From Burkholderiales bacterium (lineage in GTDB: Bacteria; Pseudomonadota; Gammaproteobacteria; Burkholderiales; Burkholderiaceae_C), in the NCBI GenBank assembly GCA_028868825.1, contig JAGWTU010000022.1, positions 1-64,000 on the forward strand: a stretch of 64,000 nucleotides of DNA, given 5' to 3'. Position 1 is the stretch's first letter; each line of letters begins with the position of its first letter. The notes below the pieces were generated by a model. It was not told the DNA's origin, searched no databases, and saw only the letters and a list, made by a program, of their open reading frames with translations. Made by a program: the position numbers and the translations under genes. Positions 37,836 to 45,215 of this stretch are shown in pieces.

Positions 37836-38818
37836 GCAATTCCCTCATCCCCTGCGTCATCAAGCTGCACGAGGAACACCACGCGCTGGAGGACTACCAG
37901 GGCGGCGTGCCGCGCTGGTGCAACGGCTGCGGCGACAACGCCATCCTGGCGGCGATGCAGCGTCTGTGCAGCGAGGAGGACCTGGCGCCCGAGAACACGG
38001 TCTTCGTCTCCGGCATCGGCTGTTCGAGCCGGCTGCCGCACTACATGAAGACCTACGGCTTCCACAGCCTGCACGGCCGCGCCTTCCCGGTGGCCGAGGG
38101 CATCAAGATGGCCAGGCCCGATCTCAACGTGTTCGTCAGCACCGGCGACGGCGACTGCTGCAGCATCGGCGCCGCGCACTGGATCCACGCGCTGCGCTAC
38201 AACATGAACCTCACGGTCGTGCTGCACGACAACCATGTCTACGGCCTGACGAAGAAGCAGGCCTCGCCGACCTCGCCGCGCGGCTTGAAGAGCAACACCA
38301 CGCCCTACGGCGCGACGCTCGAGCCGATGAACCCGCTGACGGTGTCGCTGGGCGTGCAGGGCGCTTCGTTCATCGCCCAGGCGGTGGACTGGATCCCCGA
38401 GGTGCTCTACGACATCATGCGCGCCGCCTACCGCCATCGCGGCTTCTCGTTCGTGCGCGTGCTGCAGCGTTGCCCGGAGTTCATGCCCAAGTCCTTCGAC
38501 CCCTGGATGCACGACCCGCAGCGCACGATGCTGCTGACGCACGCCGACGGGCTGCAGCTCAGCCCCGCCCTGGCCAGCGCCTACCGCAACCAGCGCGTGC
38601 ACGACCCGCTGGACATCGACCGGGCGCGCGAGATCGCCTCGCTCGACGACCCGATCCCGGTCGGCATCCTCTACCGTAACCCGCAGGCGCCCTGCTACGA
38701 GGATCTGCGCCACGCCGGCCAGCTGCGCTCGCCGGCCTATATCCGTGCCGGGCTGAACCGCGAGTTCGACAAGTACACGGTCTGGCCCGAGGACGACGCG
38801 GACCGCCGGGCGGCCTGA
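37832..38818 (+). CDS. 2-oxoacid:acceptor oxidoreductase beta subunit (second copy)
   Basis: 328 residues, GTG start at 37832 within the stop of the preceding gene (GTGA overlap). The TPP motif runs from GDGD in VSTGDGDCCSIGAAHWIHAL to the N of VLHDNHVYGLTKKQ; the usual Asn-Asn is Asp-Asn here. Cluster cysteines are Cys30, Cys33 and Cys64 (RWCNGCGDNAI, SGIGCSSRLPHYM), with a further Cys in VLQRCPEF. It pairs with the gamma-alpha subunit just upstream. It lies 12 bp before the large PFOR-like/ferredoxin gene, which may serve as its electron acceptor since neither Kor pair has a delta (ferredoxin) subunit gene. Confidence 0.92.
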   Translation: MSNSLIPCVIKLHEEHHALEDYQGGVPRWCNGCGDNAILAAMQRLCSEEDLAPENTVFVSGIGCSSRLPHYMKTYGFHSLHGRAFPVAEGIKMARPDLNVFVSTGDGDCCSIGAAHWIHALRYNMNLTVVLHDNHVYGLTKKQASPTSPRGLKSNTTPYGATLEPMNPLTVSLGVQGASFIAQAVDWIPEVLYDIMRAAYRHRGFSFVRVLQRCPEFMPKSFDPWMHDPQRTMLLTHADGLQLSPALASAYRNQRVHDPLDIDRAREIASLDDPIPVGILYRNPQAPCYEDLRHAGQLRSPAYIRAGLNREFDKYTVWPEDDADRRAA

Positions 38819-38830
38819 GAGGGAAGCGCG

Positions 38831-41035
38831 ATGGACACGCAAGCCAAGCCCCAGGACCAGCTGGTCTTCCACCTCACCGGCCGTTGCCAGGGCGACGCAA
38901 TGCGGCCCATCGCCGGCCTGGGCCTGCGCCCGGCGCTGCTCGCGCGCTACCGCGACCTCGACGCGCTGCGCCACGATTTCCCGGTCGTGCTCGGCGAGCC
39001 CGCCGGGCCCGAATTCGCGCTGACGCTGTCGAGCCTGGTCGACGCGCTGCTGCGCGATGTCGCACCGCGCGGCATCGAGGGCGAGCGACTGCGCCGCCAT
39101 GCGCTGCAGCTCGAGCACGAGATCCGCCGCGCCGTCGCCGCCGGCGCGCGCGGCACGCTGAGCGAGCTCTGGCAGGCCGCCGCGGCGCGCCTGGGCGAGC
39201 GCGAGGGCGAGACGCTGGAACAGGTGCTGGTCCACGCCGGCGGCGCGTTGCGCACCGACGGCGAGGTGCTGGGCTGCGACGCCGCGATGCCGGCGCGTCT
39301 GCTCGAGCAGGCCTGGCAGGCGGCCTACCGCGCCAAGGCGCGGCGCTTCCAGGCCGAGCTCGCGCGGCTGGTGCAGAAACTCTCGGACATCCTGCGCGCG
39401 GCGCATGTGCACTCGCAGGCCGGGCACCTGCCGCAGAGCCTGCGTGCCGCCGTCGGCGGCGCGCACCGCGACGCCTTCGACTTCGATGTGCTCTCGCGCA
39501 TCGTCGGCAAGGGCGCGCCGCGCGACGAGTTGCCGCCGGCCCGCCGCCAGCGCCTGGAGCGGACGCTGCAGGTGCTCGAATCGCAACGCTTCTATCCCCG
39601 CGCCGACGCCGGCCCCGAGGAAATCGACGCCTGCTTCGAATTCCGCTTCGACAACTGCGCCGCCGCGGCCCAGGCCTTCCGCGAGCGCCTGGCCGGCGTG
39701 GCCGAACTGGTCAAGGCGATGTCGATCGCCGAACTCGAGACCCGCGGTCACTACGTCGAGGTCGAGCATGACCCCGTGCTGGACGGCTTCGACGAGCACG
39801 CGCTGACGCCCGAGGACCTGGCACGCTTTCCGGACTATCTGGTCTGCATCCCGCCGGCGCGCAGCGACGCGCCGGAGAACACAATGCTGATGGAACTGCT
39901 CAGCGCCGGGCTGCCGATGAAGGTGCTGGTGCAGAGCACCGACCTGCTCGAGGACGCGGCGATCGGCACCGGCCATTACGCCTGGGGCGTGCGCAGCGCG
40001 CGACTGGCGACGACGGCGATGGGGCTGGGCGGGATGTTCGTGCTGCAGTCGGCCAGTGCCAACCTGGTCGCGCTGCGAGCGCAGCTGGCGCGCGGCATGG
40101 CCTGCCGCGGGCCGGCGCTGTTCAGCGTCTACAGCGGATCGGCCCAGGCCGGGGCGCCGTTGCCGCCCTACCTCGACGCCGCCGCGGCGATGCAGTCGCG
40201 CGCCTTCCCGGCCTTCTGCTACGACGCCGAGGCCGGCGGCAACTGGGCCGAGCGCTACTCGCTCGTCAACAATCCGCGCCCCGAGGACGACTGGGCCGTG
40301 CAGACGCTGGACTATGCCGACGCCGCGCAGCAGCGCCGCAGCGAAGCCAGCGCGTTCACCTACGCCGACTTCATGCTCTGCGACCCGCGCCAGGCGGCGC
40401 ATTTCGCGCTCGTGCCGCCGGCGCGCTGGAACGCCGCCATGGTGCCGGCCGCCGACTGGCTGCAGCTGGCCGAGGCCGACGCCAGCCAGCGCCTGCCCTA
40501 TGTGCTGGCGGTCGACGAGCACGACGAGCTGCAGCGCGTCATCGTCGACGCCCGCCTGATGCAGGCCACGCGGCGTTGCAGGCTGCTGTGGCGTCGCCTG
40601 CAGGAGCATGGCGGCGTGCACGACTCGCATGCCGAGCGCCTGCTGGCGCGCGAGAAGGCGGCCTGGGACCAGGCCCGGCAGCCGGCGCCGCCGGCAGCGG
40701 CCGTGAGCGTCGAGGCGGTCGCAGCGCCGGCCGCCGCAGCGCTCGAGCCCGCGCCCGAGGCCGAAGCGGCGGCACCGGCGCACACGCGCGACGAGGCCTG
40801 GATCGACACCGGCCGCTGCCCCAGCTGCAACGAATGCCAGCTCATCAACGACCGCATGTTCGCCTACAACGAACGCAAGCAGGCCTACATCAAGGATCTG
40901 GCGGCCGGCAGTTACCGGCAGCTCGTCGAGGCGGCCGAGAGCTGCCAGGTGGCGATCATCCACCCCGGCGCACCGCGCGACGCGAACGAGCCGGGACTCG
41001 AGGAGCTGCTGGCGCGCGCCGAGGCCTTCCGCTGA
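38831..41035 (+). CDS. Large protein with degenerate PFOR-like domain and C-terminal single-cluster ferredoxin
   Basis: 734 residues; I know no characterised homologue. Residues about 1-310 are helical and Arg/Ala-rich with no recognised fold. Residues about 363-437 (MKVLVQSTDLLED, GVRSARLATTAMGLGGMFVLQ, LARGMACRGPALFSVYSGS) resemble the TPP-domain end of pyruvate:ferredoxin oxidoreductase, but the GDG...NN cofactor motif is absent. An Ala/Pro linker (about 605-650) leads to a ferredoxin unit: Cys663, Cys666, Cys669 and Cys705 (CPSCNEC, then CQVAIIHPG), a single [4Fe-4S] site. It follows the second korB by 12 bp. An electron-relay or scaffold role in the Kor complex is inference from domain content and position. 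Confidence 0.75.
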   Translation: MDTQAKPQDQLVFHLTGRCQGDAMRPIAGLGLRPALLARYRDLDALRHDFPVVLGEPAGPEFALTLSSLVDALLRDVAPRGIEGERLRRHALQLEHEIRRAVAAGARGTLSELWQAAAARLGEREGETLEQVLVHAGGALRTDGEVLGCDAAMPARLLEQAWQAAYRAKARRFQAELARLVQKLSDILRAAHVHSQAGHLPQSLRAAVGGAHRDAFDFDVLSRIVGKGAPRDELPPARRQRLERTLQVLESQRFYPRADAGPEEIDACFEFRFDNCAAAAQAFRERLAGVAELVKAMSIAELETRGHYVEVEHDPVLDGFDEHALTPEDLARFPDYLVCIPPARSDAPENTMLMELLSAGLPMKVLVQSTDLLEDAAIGTGHYAWGVRSARLATTAMGLGGMFVLQSASANLVALRAQLARGMACRGPALFSVYSGSAQAGAPLPPYLDAAAAMQSRAFPAFCYDAEAGGNWAERYSLVNNPRPEDDWAVQTLDYADAAQQRRSEASAFTYADFMLCDPRQAAHFALVPPARWNAAMVPAADWLQLAEADASQRLPYVLAVDEHDELQRVIVDARLMQATRRCRLLWRRLQEHGGVHDSHAERLLAREKAAWDQARQPAPPAAAVSVEAVAAPAAAALEPAPEAEAAAPAHTRDEAWIDTGRCPSCNECQLINDRMFAYNERKQAYIKDLAAGSYRQLVEAAESCQVAIIHPGAPRDANEPGLEELLARAEAFR

Positions 41036-41046
41036 GTGCCGCGGCT

Positions 41047-41070
41047 CCAACCCGCCCTGCGGCGAGTTGG
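41047..41070. terminator. Hairpin at the end of the redox locus
   Basis: CCAAC-C-CGCC - CTGC - GGCG-A-GTTGG: a 9-bp stem with one internal mismatch, 11 bp after the stop of the 734-residue protein and before the converging EgtB-like gene. A second short dyad, CCGGG-ACCGT-CCCGG-type, follows at 41083-41097. No T-run is present. Likely a shared end-of-transcript structure. Confidence 0.4.
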
Positions 41071-41128
41071 ACGGCACGAAGGCCGGGACCGTCCCGGGTC
41101 CTGGCTGAGTGTCGCGCCGGCCGCAGCT

Positions 41129-42298
41129 TCACAGGGCGCAGCTGCGGAAACCGGCGTAGCGGGCGTCGTCGTCGGGCGCCGCAAAGCGCCGCGCCTGCGG
41201 ATAGACGCGGCGCGATCGCGTCGCGAACGAGGCGCCGCGCAGCACGCCGGGCGGCGGCTCGCCGTCGGCGACGGCGGGCAGGACGTCGATGCAGCCGGGC
41301 GCCGCGGTGCCGGCCCCCGGCCAGGGGCGCGCGCTGCCGGCCACCCACTCGTGCACATCGCCCCAGAGGAAACCGCGGCGCGCGCCGGCGCTGGCCGCGA
41401 GCTCCCATTCGGGCTCGGTCGGCAGGCGCCGGCCGGCCCAGCGGCACCAGGCCTCGGCCTCGTGTCGGCTGACATGCATCACCGGCTGGCCCAGCGCCGC
41501 GCGCTGGATGCCGCCATGGCGCAGCACGAGCACGCCGCCCTGCAGCTGTTCGACGCGGCGCGGCGCGCGCCGACCTTCGCGCTGCACCCAGCGCCAGCCG
41601 GCGTCGCTCCAGAACTCGGGCCGGTCGTAACCGCCGTCGTCGGCGAATTCGGCATAACGGCGCCAGTTGACCGGCTGGCCATCGATCTCGAATTCGGGCA
41701 CCGCGACCTCGTGCGCCCAGCGCTCGGCCTGCGGCACGAGGCCGCCGGGCTCGGAGCCGAGCCGCCAGCGCTGCGCCGGCAGCCATAGCGGCTCGCGCTC
41801 GGCGCGCGCGCTCGGCATGCCCAGCGCCAGGCGCTCGGCCAGCGACTCGCACAGCCGGTCCTCGTGCAGCAGCGCAAGGCGGAAGAAATGCAGCGCCGCG
41901 TCGTTCGCTTCGTCGTCGTCGCTGCTGCCGCCACCGCGGCCGCAGGCCGCCAGCAGGTCGAGCGTGATCTCCAGCGTCTCGGCCAGGTAGCCGCGCGCCG
42001 CGTCGGCCGCCGGCAGCTCGGCCTGGCCGCGCACCCAGGCATCGGCGCGCGGCTCGATGCCGGCCAGCCGCGGTGCGCGCGGATCGCAGGCCTCGCCGCG
42101 GTCGCGCTGGAGATGGCGCGCGATCCACCAATCCTGGTACCAGCCGGCGTGCAGCGCCAGCGTCACCGCCTCGCTCGACTCGTCCTGCGCCAGCAGCCGC
42201 AGCAACTGGTTGCGGGCGTCGATCAGCGCCAGCGAGAGCAGGTCGCGGCCGGCATGGCGGATCGCGCCCGGATCGTCCAGCGGCAGCGGCGCGCTCAC
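41129..42298 (-). CDS. EgtB/SUMF1-like non-haem iron family protein
   Basis: 389 residues: an N-terminal DinB-type helical domain and a C-terminal formylglycine-generating-enzyme (SUMF1) fold (VNWRRYAEFADDGGYDRPEFW, QPVMHVSRHEAEAWCRWAGRRLPTEPEWE, GDVHEWVAGS, GVLRGASFATR, YAGFRSCAL). The family includes the sulfoxide synthase EgtB, where three His bind iron. Here the first His is plausible (LALHAGWYQDWWIARHLQR), but the usual H-x3-H reads LLHEDRLCE, with Leu in place of the second His. Activity may therefore be altered. It lies 15 bp after a NarL-type regulator in the same operon, so expression probably follows that two-component system. No egtD is visible. Confidence 0.8.
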   Translation of the reverse strand: MSAPLPLDDPGAIRHAGRDLLSLALIDARNQLLRLLAQDESSEAVTLALHAGWYQDWWIARHLQRDRGEACDPRAPRLAGIEPRADAWVRGQAELPAADAARGYLAETLEITLDLLAACGRGGGSSDDDEANDAALHFFRLALLHEDRLCESLAERLALGMPSARAEREPLWLPAQRWRLGSEPGGLVPQAERWAHEVAVPEFEIDGQPVNWRRYAEFADDGGYDRPEFWSDAGWRWVQREGRRAPRRVEQLQGGVLVLRHGGIQRAALGQPVMHVSRHEAEAWCRWAGRRLPTEPEWELAASAGARRGFLWGDVHEWVAGSARPWPGAGTAAPGCIDVLPAVADGEPPPGVLRGASFATRSRRVYPQARRFAAPDDDARYAGFRSCAL

Positions 42299-42313
42299 CT
42301 CAGCGGCCGCGCC

Positions 42314-42973
42314 TCATTCGCCGACCAGCCCGTTGCGGATCGCATAGACCGTCAGCTCGGAGTTGTTGGCCAGGCCGAGCTTCTCGAGCACGCGGGCGCG
42401 GTAGACCGAGACCGTCTTCGGGCTCAGCGTCAGCTCCTCGGCGATGTCCGCCAGGCGCTTGCCCGAGGCGATCATCACCAGCGTCTGCAGTTCGCGATCG
42501 GAGAGCTTCTGGTGCGGATGCTCCGACACCGGCGCCGTCAGGCTCTCGACCAGCATCTGCGCGATCTCGGGCGTGACGTACTTGCGCCCCTGCGCCACCG
42601 TGCGCACGGCCTGCACGAGCAGCTGCGGGTCGCCGCCCTTGTTGACGTAGCCGTAGGCGCCGGCGCGCAGCGCGCGGATCGCGTACTGGTCCTCGGGGTA
42701 CATGCTGACGACCAGCACCTTGATCGTCGAGCCCTCGTCCTTGAGCACATGCAGCACGTCCAGGCCGCTGCGGCCGGGCAGGTTGATGTCGAGCACGAGC
42801 ACGTCGCAGGCGCTGGCGCGGCCGGGGGTGGCGAGCAGCTCGCGCATCAGCGAGCGCAGCTCGCCGTAGTCGCCGGCCTCGCCGACGACGCGGATGTCGC
42901 TGGCATCCGAGAGCGTGTCGCGGATGCCGCGCCGGATCAGCGCGTGGTCGTCGCAGAGGATGACATCGATCAT
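42314..42973 (-). CDS. NarL/FixJ-family response regulator
   Basis: 219 residues. Receiver domain with DDH at 8-10, phosphorylation site Asp62 (VLVLDINLPGRSG) and Lys in YGYVNKGGDPQ. A LuxR-type helix-turn-helix forms the C-terminus (LSDRELQTLVMIASGKRLADIAEELTLS, split; SPKTVSVYRARVLEKL). Its start overlaps the kinase stop by 4 bp (ATGA), so the two are translationally coupled, and the EgtB-like gene follows by 15 bp. The target genes are not shown by sequence, but the downstream EgtB-like gene and the nearby chemotaxis operon are candidates. Confidence 0.94.
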   Translation of the reverse strand: MIDVILCDDHALIRRGIRDTLSDASDIRVVGEAGDYGELRSLMRELLATPGRASACDVLVLDINLPGRSGLDVLHVLKDEGSTIKVLVVSMYPEDQYAIRALRAGAYGYVNKGGDPQLLVQAVRTVAQGRKYVTPEIAQMLVESLTAPVSEHPHQKLSDRELQTLVMIASGKRLADIAEELTLSPKTVSVYRARVLEKLGLANNSELTVYAIRNGLVGE

Positions 42974-44109
42974 GTGACGGTCCAGGCCGAGGTCTCGGGG
43001 TCGGCGTCGTCGGCCGCCGGCGCGGCGCCGGCCTCGCGCAGCGGCACCGAGAGGATCAGCGTCGTGCCGCCGGGCCCGCTGCTCAGGTCGACCCAGCCGC
43101 CGACCGTCGACGCGCGCTCGTGCAGGCCGCGGATGCCGAAGCTGCGCGCCTTCGCGAGGTCGGCGCTCGACAGGCCGCGGCCGTTGTCGCTGATCTCCAG
43201 CGACAGCACGCCGCCGGTGCACGAGAGGTCGACGACGACGCGCGTGGCCTGGGCATGCTTGCCGATGTTCGTCAGCGCCTCCTGCGCCGTGCGGTAGGCG
43301 ACCAGCGGCACGCCCGCGGGCAGCGCCGCCGGCTCGTCGTTGCAGCGGAACTCGCTGACGACGCCGGTGCGCTTCTCGAAGCGGCTCGTCATCCATTGCA
43401 GCGCCGCGCTCAGGCCCTGCTCGAGGATGGCCGGGCGCAGGTTCTGCATGATGCGCTGGCTGGCCTCGATCGCGCTCGTCACCGTCTCCAGCGCCGACAG
43501 CGCGCGCTGCTCGATGGCGGGCGAATCGGCATGGCGGCGGATCCAGTCGAGCTCGAATTTGAGCGCCGTCAGCGAGCCGCCGACGTCATCGTGGATCTCG
43601 CGCGCGATCGCCAGCCGCTCGGCCTCGACACTGGTCTGCAGGTGCTGGGCGAGCTCCGAGAGGCGCTTGCGCGAGGCCTCGAGGTCGCGGTCGGCGGCGA
43701 TGCGGGCGCGGTGCGTGCGCGCCGCGGCGACGGCATGCTCGACCGCCGGCGCCAGCCGCGTCAGGTTCTGCTTGAGCAGGTAGTCGGCGGCGCCGTTGCG
43801 CATCGCCTCGACGGCGCTGTCCTCGCCGATCTGTCCCGAGACGAGGATGAAGGGCGGCGCGCGGCCATCCGTGAAGGACTTCTCGCGCAGCACCTGCAGC
43901 GCGTCGAGACCGGTAAAGCCGGGCAGGTGGTAGTCCGACAACACGATGTCCCAGGGCCGGTCGAGCGCGGCGGCGAAGGCGGCGGGCGTCTCGACGCGCT
44001 CGGCGTCGACGGCGACGCCGCCGCGGGCCAGATGGGCGAGCACCAGGGCGTGGTCGGGCTCCGAATCCTCGAGATGGAGCAGTCGCAAGCGATTCCCGGT
44101 GCCAGTCAT
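42970..44109 (-). CDS. Hybrid sensor kinase: receiver domain followed by HisKA_3-type histidine kinase
   Basis: 379 residues, cytosolic, with no membrane segment. The N-terminal receiver has Asp59 in DIVLSDYHLPGFTG and Lys113 in ADYLLKQN. The kinase is of the NarX/DegS class: His173 in AIAREIHDDVGGSLTALKFEL, N-region YRTAQEALTNIGKHAQA, G box ISDNGRGL and GIRGLHERA. Having the receiver in front means its activity is probably set by phosphorylation from another kinase rather than a direct ligand. It is coupled to the NarL-type regulator by a 4-bp overlap and is divergent from the chemotaxis operon. Confidence 0.93.
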   Translation of the reverse strand: MTGTGNRLRLLHLEDSEPDHALVLAHLARGGVAVDAERVETPAAFAAALDRPWDIVLSDYHLPGFTGLDALQVLREKSFTDGRAPPFILVSGQIGEDSAVEAMRNGAADYLLKQNLTRLAPAVEHAVAAARTHRARIAADRDLEASRKRLSELAQHLQTSVEAERLAIAREIHDDVGGSLTALKFELDWIRRHADSPAIEQRALSALETVTSAIEASQRIMQNLRPAILEQGLSAALQWMTSRFEKRTGVVSEFRCNDEPAALPAGVPLVAYRTAQEALTNIGKHAQATRVVVDLSCTGGVLSLEISDNGRGLSSADLAKARSFGIRGLHERASTVGGWVDLSSGPGGTTLILSVPLREAGAAPAADDADPETSAWTVT

Positions 44110-44184
44110 GGCCGGCAGTATGACAAAGCCGCACGCCCGTCAGGCGCAGCCATCAAATATCGGTCGATCAGCCCCATCTTTTGC

Positions 44185-44212
44185 TCAATCTCCCATACCC
44201 GCCTGCCGAAAA
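44185..44212 (+). promoter_or_regulatory. Sigma-28 (FliA)-like promoter of the chemotaxis operon
   Basis: TCAATCTC - 12 bp - GCCGAAAA, upstream of the first chemotaxis gene (ATG 44295). The -10 half differs from the FliA consensus GCCGATAA at one base. The -35 half is a weaker fit to TAAAGTTT (4 of 8), and the spacing is one longer than the usual 11. The gene context supports it. A 185-bp gap separates the divergent genes here. Confidence 0.5.
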
Positions 44213-44294
44213 GGCCTTGAAGACCGGCTGCACGGCGCCCGCTACGGGGGCACCGACCCCGCACGCAACGCCGCGCATCGGTCAGGAACAGGCA

Positions 44295-44756
44295 ATGGAG
44301 CCCCCCCGAATGCTCGCACAACAGGACCCCGTGATGCCGGACGCCCAGCCATCGGCTCTGCCGCTGGAAGGCGGCCTGCCGCTGGTCGCCGCCGCGGATC
44401 TGCAGGACGACCTGATGGTCGCCAGCAACGACCTCGAGCGCCTGCAACGCCTGCTCGACGACGCGAGCCAGTCGCTGATGGGCCATTTCACGATGGCCAC
44501 CGGCCACATGGAGGCGGGTGCGCTGCACGAGGCGCGCCGCACCATCGGCGGCGCCATCACCGCGTTGCAGTTCCAGGACATGGCGACCCAGCTCATCGCC
44601 CACACGACGAAGCGGCTGCGCAACTGCGTCGACCGCATCGCCCGCGACACGATGGGCGACGACGAGGACGGCGCCGCGCTGGTCGAGGAGGCGCCGCTGC
44701 GCCCCAATCCCGTGACCCAGGACGAGATGGACGCCGGCTCGATCGAGCTGTTCTGA
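44295..44756 (+). CDS. Small chemotaxis-operon protein with CheZ-like LQFQD motif
   Basis: 153 residues from ATG 44295, chosen because AGGA lies about 9 bases upstream; a frame opening at TTG 44181 would read through the putative promoter. It is helical, acidic and has no signal peptide. The central helix pair contains GAITALQFQDMATQLIAHTTKRL. The LQFQDxxxQ pattern is shared with CheZ-type phosphatases and certain methyl-accepting-protein C-termini, where the acidic and Gln residues attack phospho-CheY. It is first in the operon ahead of cheY, cheA, a receptor and cheW. A CheY-phosphatase role is plausible but inferred. Confidence 0.7.
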   Translation: MEPPRMLAQQDPVMPDAQPSALPLEGGLPLVAAADLQDDLMVASNDLERLQRLLDDASQSLMGHFTMATGHMEAGALHEARRTIGGAITALQFQDMATQLIAHTTKRLRNCVDRIARDTMGDDEDGAALVEEAPLRPNPVTQDEMDAGSIELF

Positions 44757-44796
44757 ACCGAACCCGCCAGTTCAACGATTTTCCGGAGAAGACCCC

Positions 44797-45159
44797 ATGC
44801 ATTCGATCCTTGCCGTAGACGACAGCGCCTCGATGCGCCAGATGGTGACGTTCACGCTGAAGAACGCCGGCTTCAACGTCGTCGAGGCCGTCGATGGCCA
44901 GGACGCCTTCGAGAAGGCCAACTCGCGCGACTTCAACCTCGTGCTGACGGACCAGAACATGCCGCGCATGGACGGCATCAGCCTGACCAAGAAGCTGCGC
45001 GAGAACCCGAAGTTCAAGTCGACGCCGATCCTCATCCTGACGACCGAGAGCAGCGACCAGATGAAGCAGGCCGGCCGCGCCGCGGGCGCCACCGGCTGGC
45101 TGGTCAAGCCCTTCGACCCGGCCAAGCTGGTCGAGGTGATCGGCAAGGTCATCCGCTGA
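44797..45159 (+). CDS. cheY: CheY-type chemotaxis response regulator
   Basis: 120-residue stand-alone receiver. Acidic pocket Asp8-Asp9 (LAVDDSASMRQMV), phosphorylation site Asp52 (LVLTDQNMPRMDG), Thr in LILTTESS and Lys in WLVKPFDP. No output domain. It lies 40 bp after the CheZ-like gene and 56 bp before cheA. The sequence (MHSILAVDDSASMRQMVTFTL) is close to the CheY copies that accompany a CheA/CheW/Tsr set rather than the flagellar cheYZ pair. The target is probably the flagellar switch or another effector; no flagellar gene is in the window. Confidence 0.95.
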   Translation: MHSILAVDDSASMRQMVTFTLKNAGFNVVEAVDGQDAFEKANSRDFNLVLTDQNMPRMDGISLTKKLRENPKFKSTPILILTTESSDQMKQAGRAAGATGWLVKPFDPAKLVEVIGKVIR

Positions 45160-45215
45160 AACCGCGGCCGCCGCGCGACGCGGCGCCGCATCCGAACATC
45201 CGCAGGAGAGCCCCC

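Noticed and set aside
37691..41077. Long open frame on the minus strand (1128 codons) across korB and the 734-residue gene
   Set aside because: Same antisense pattern, no domain; the plus-strand gene has Fe-S motifs and tight operon spacing.
44181..44294. Extension of the CheZ-like protein to a TTG at 44181
   Set aside because: It would begin inside the predicted sigma-28 promoter and adds unrelated residues; the ATG at 44295 has a ribosome site.
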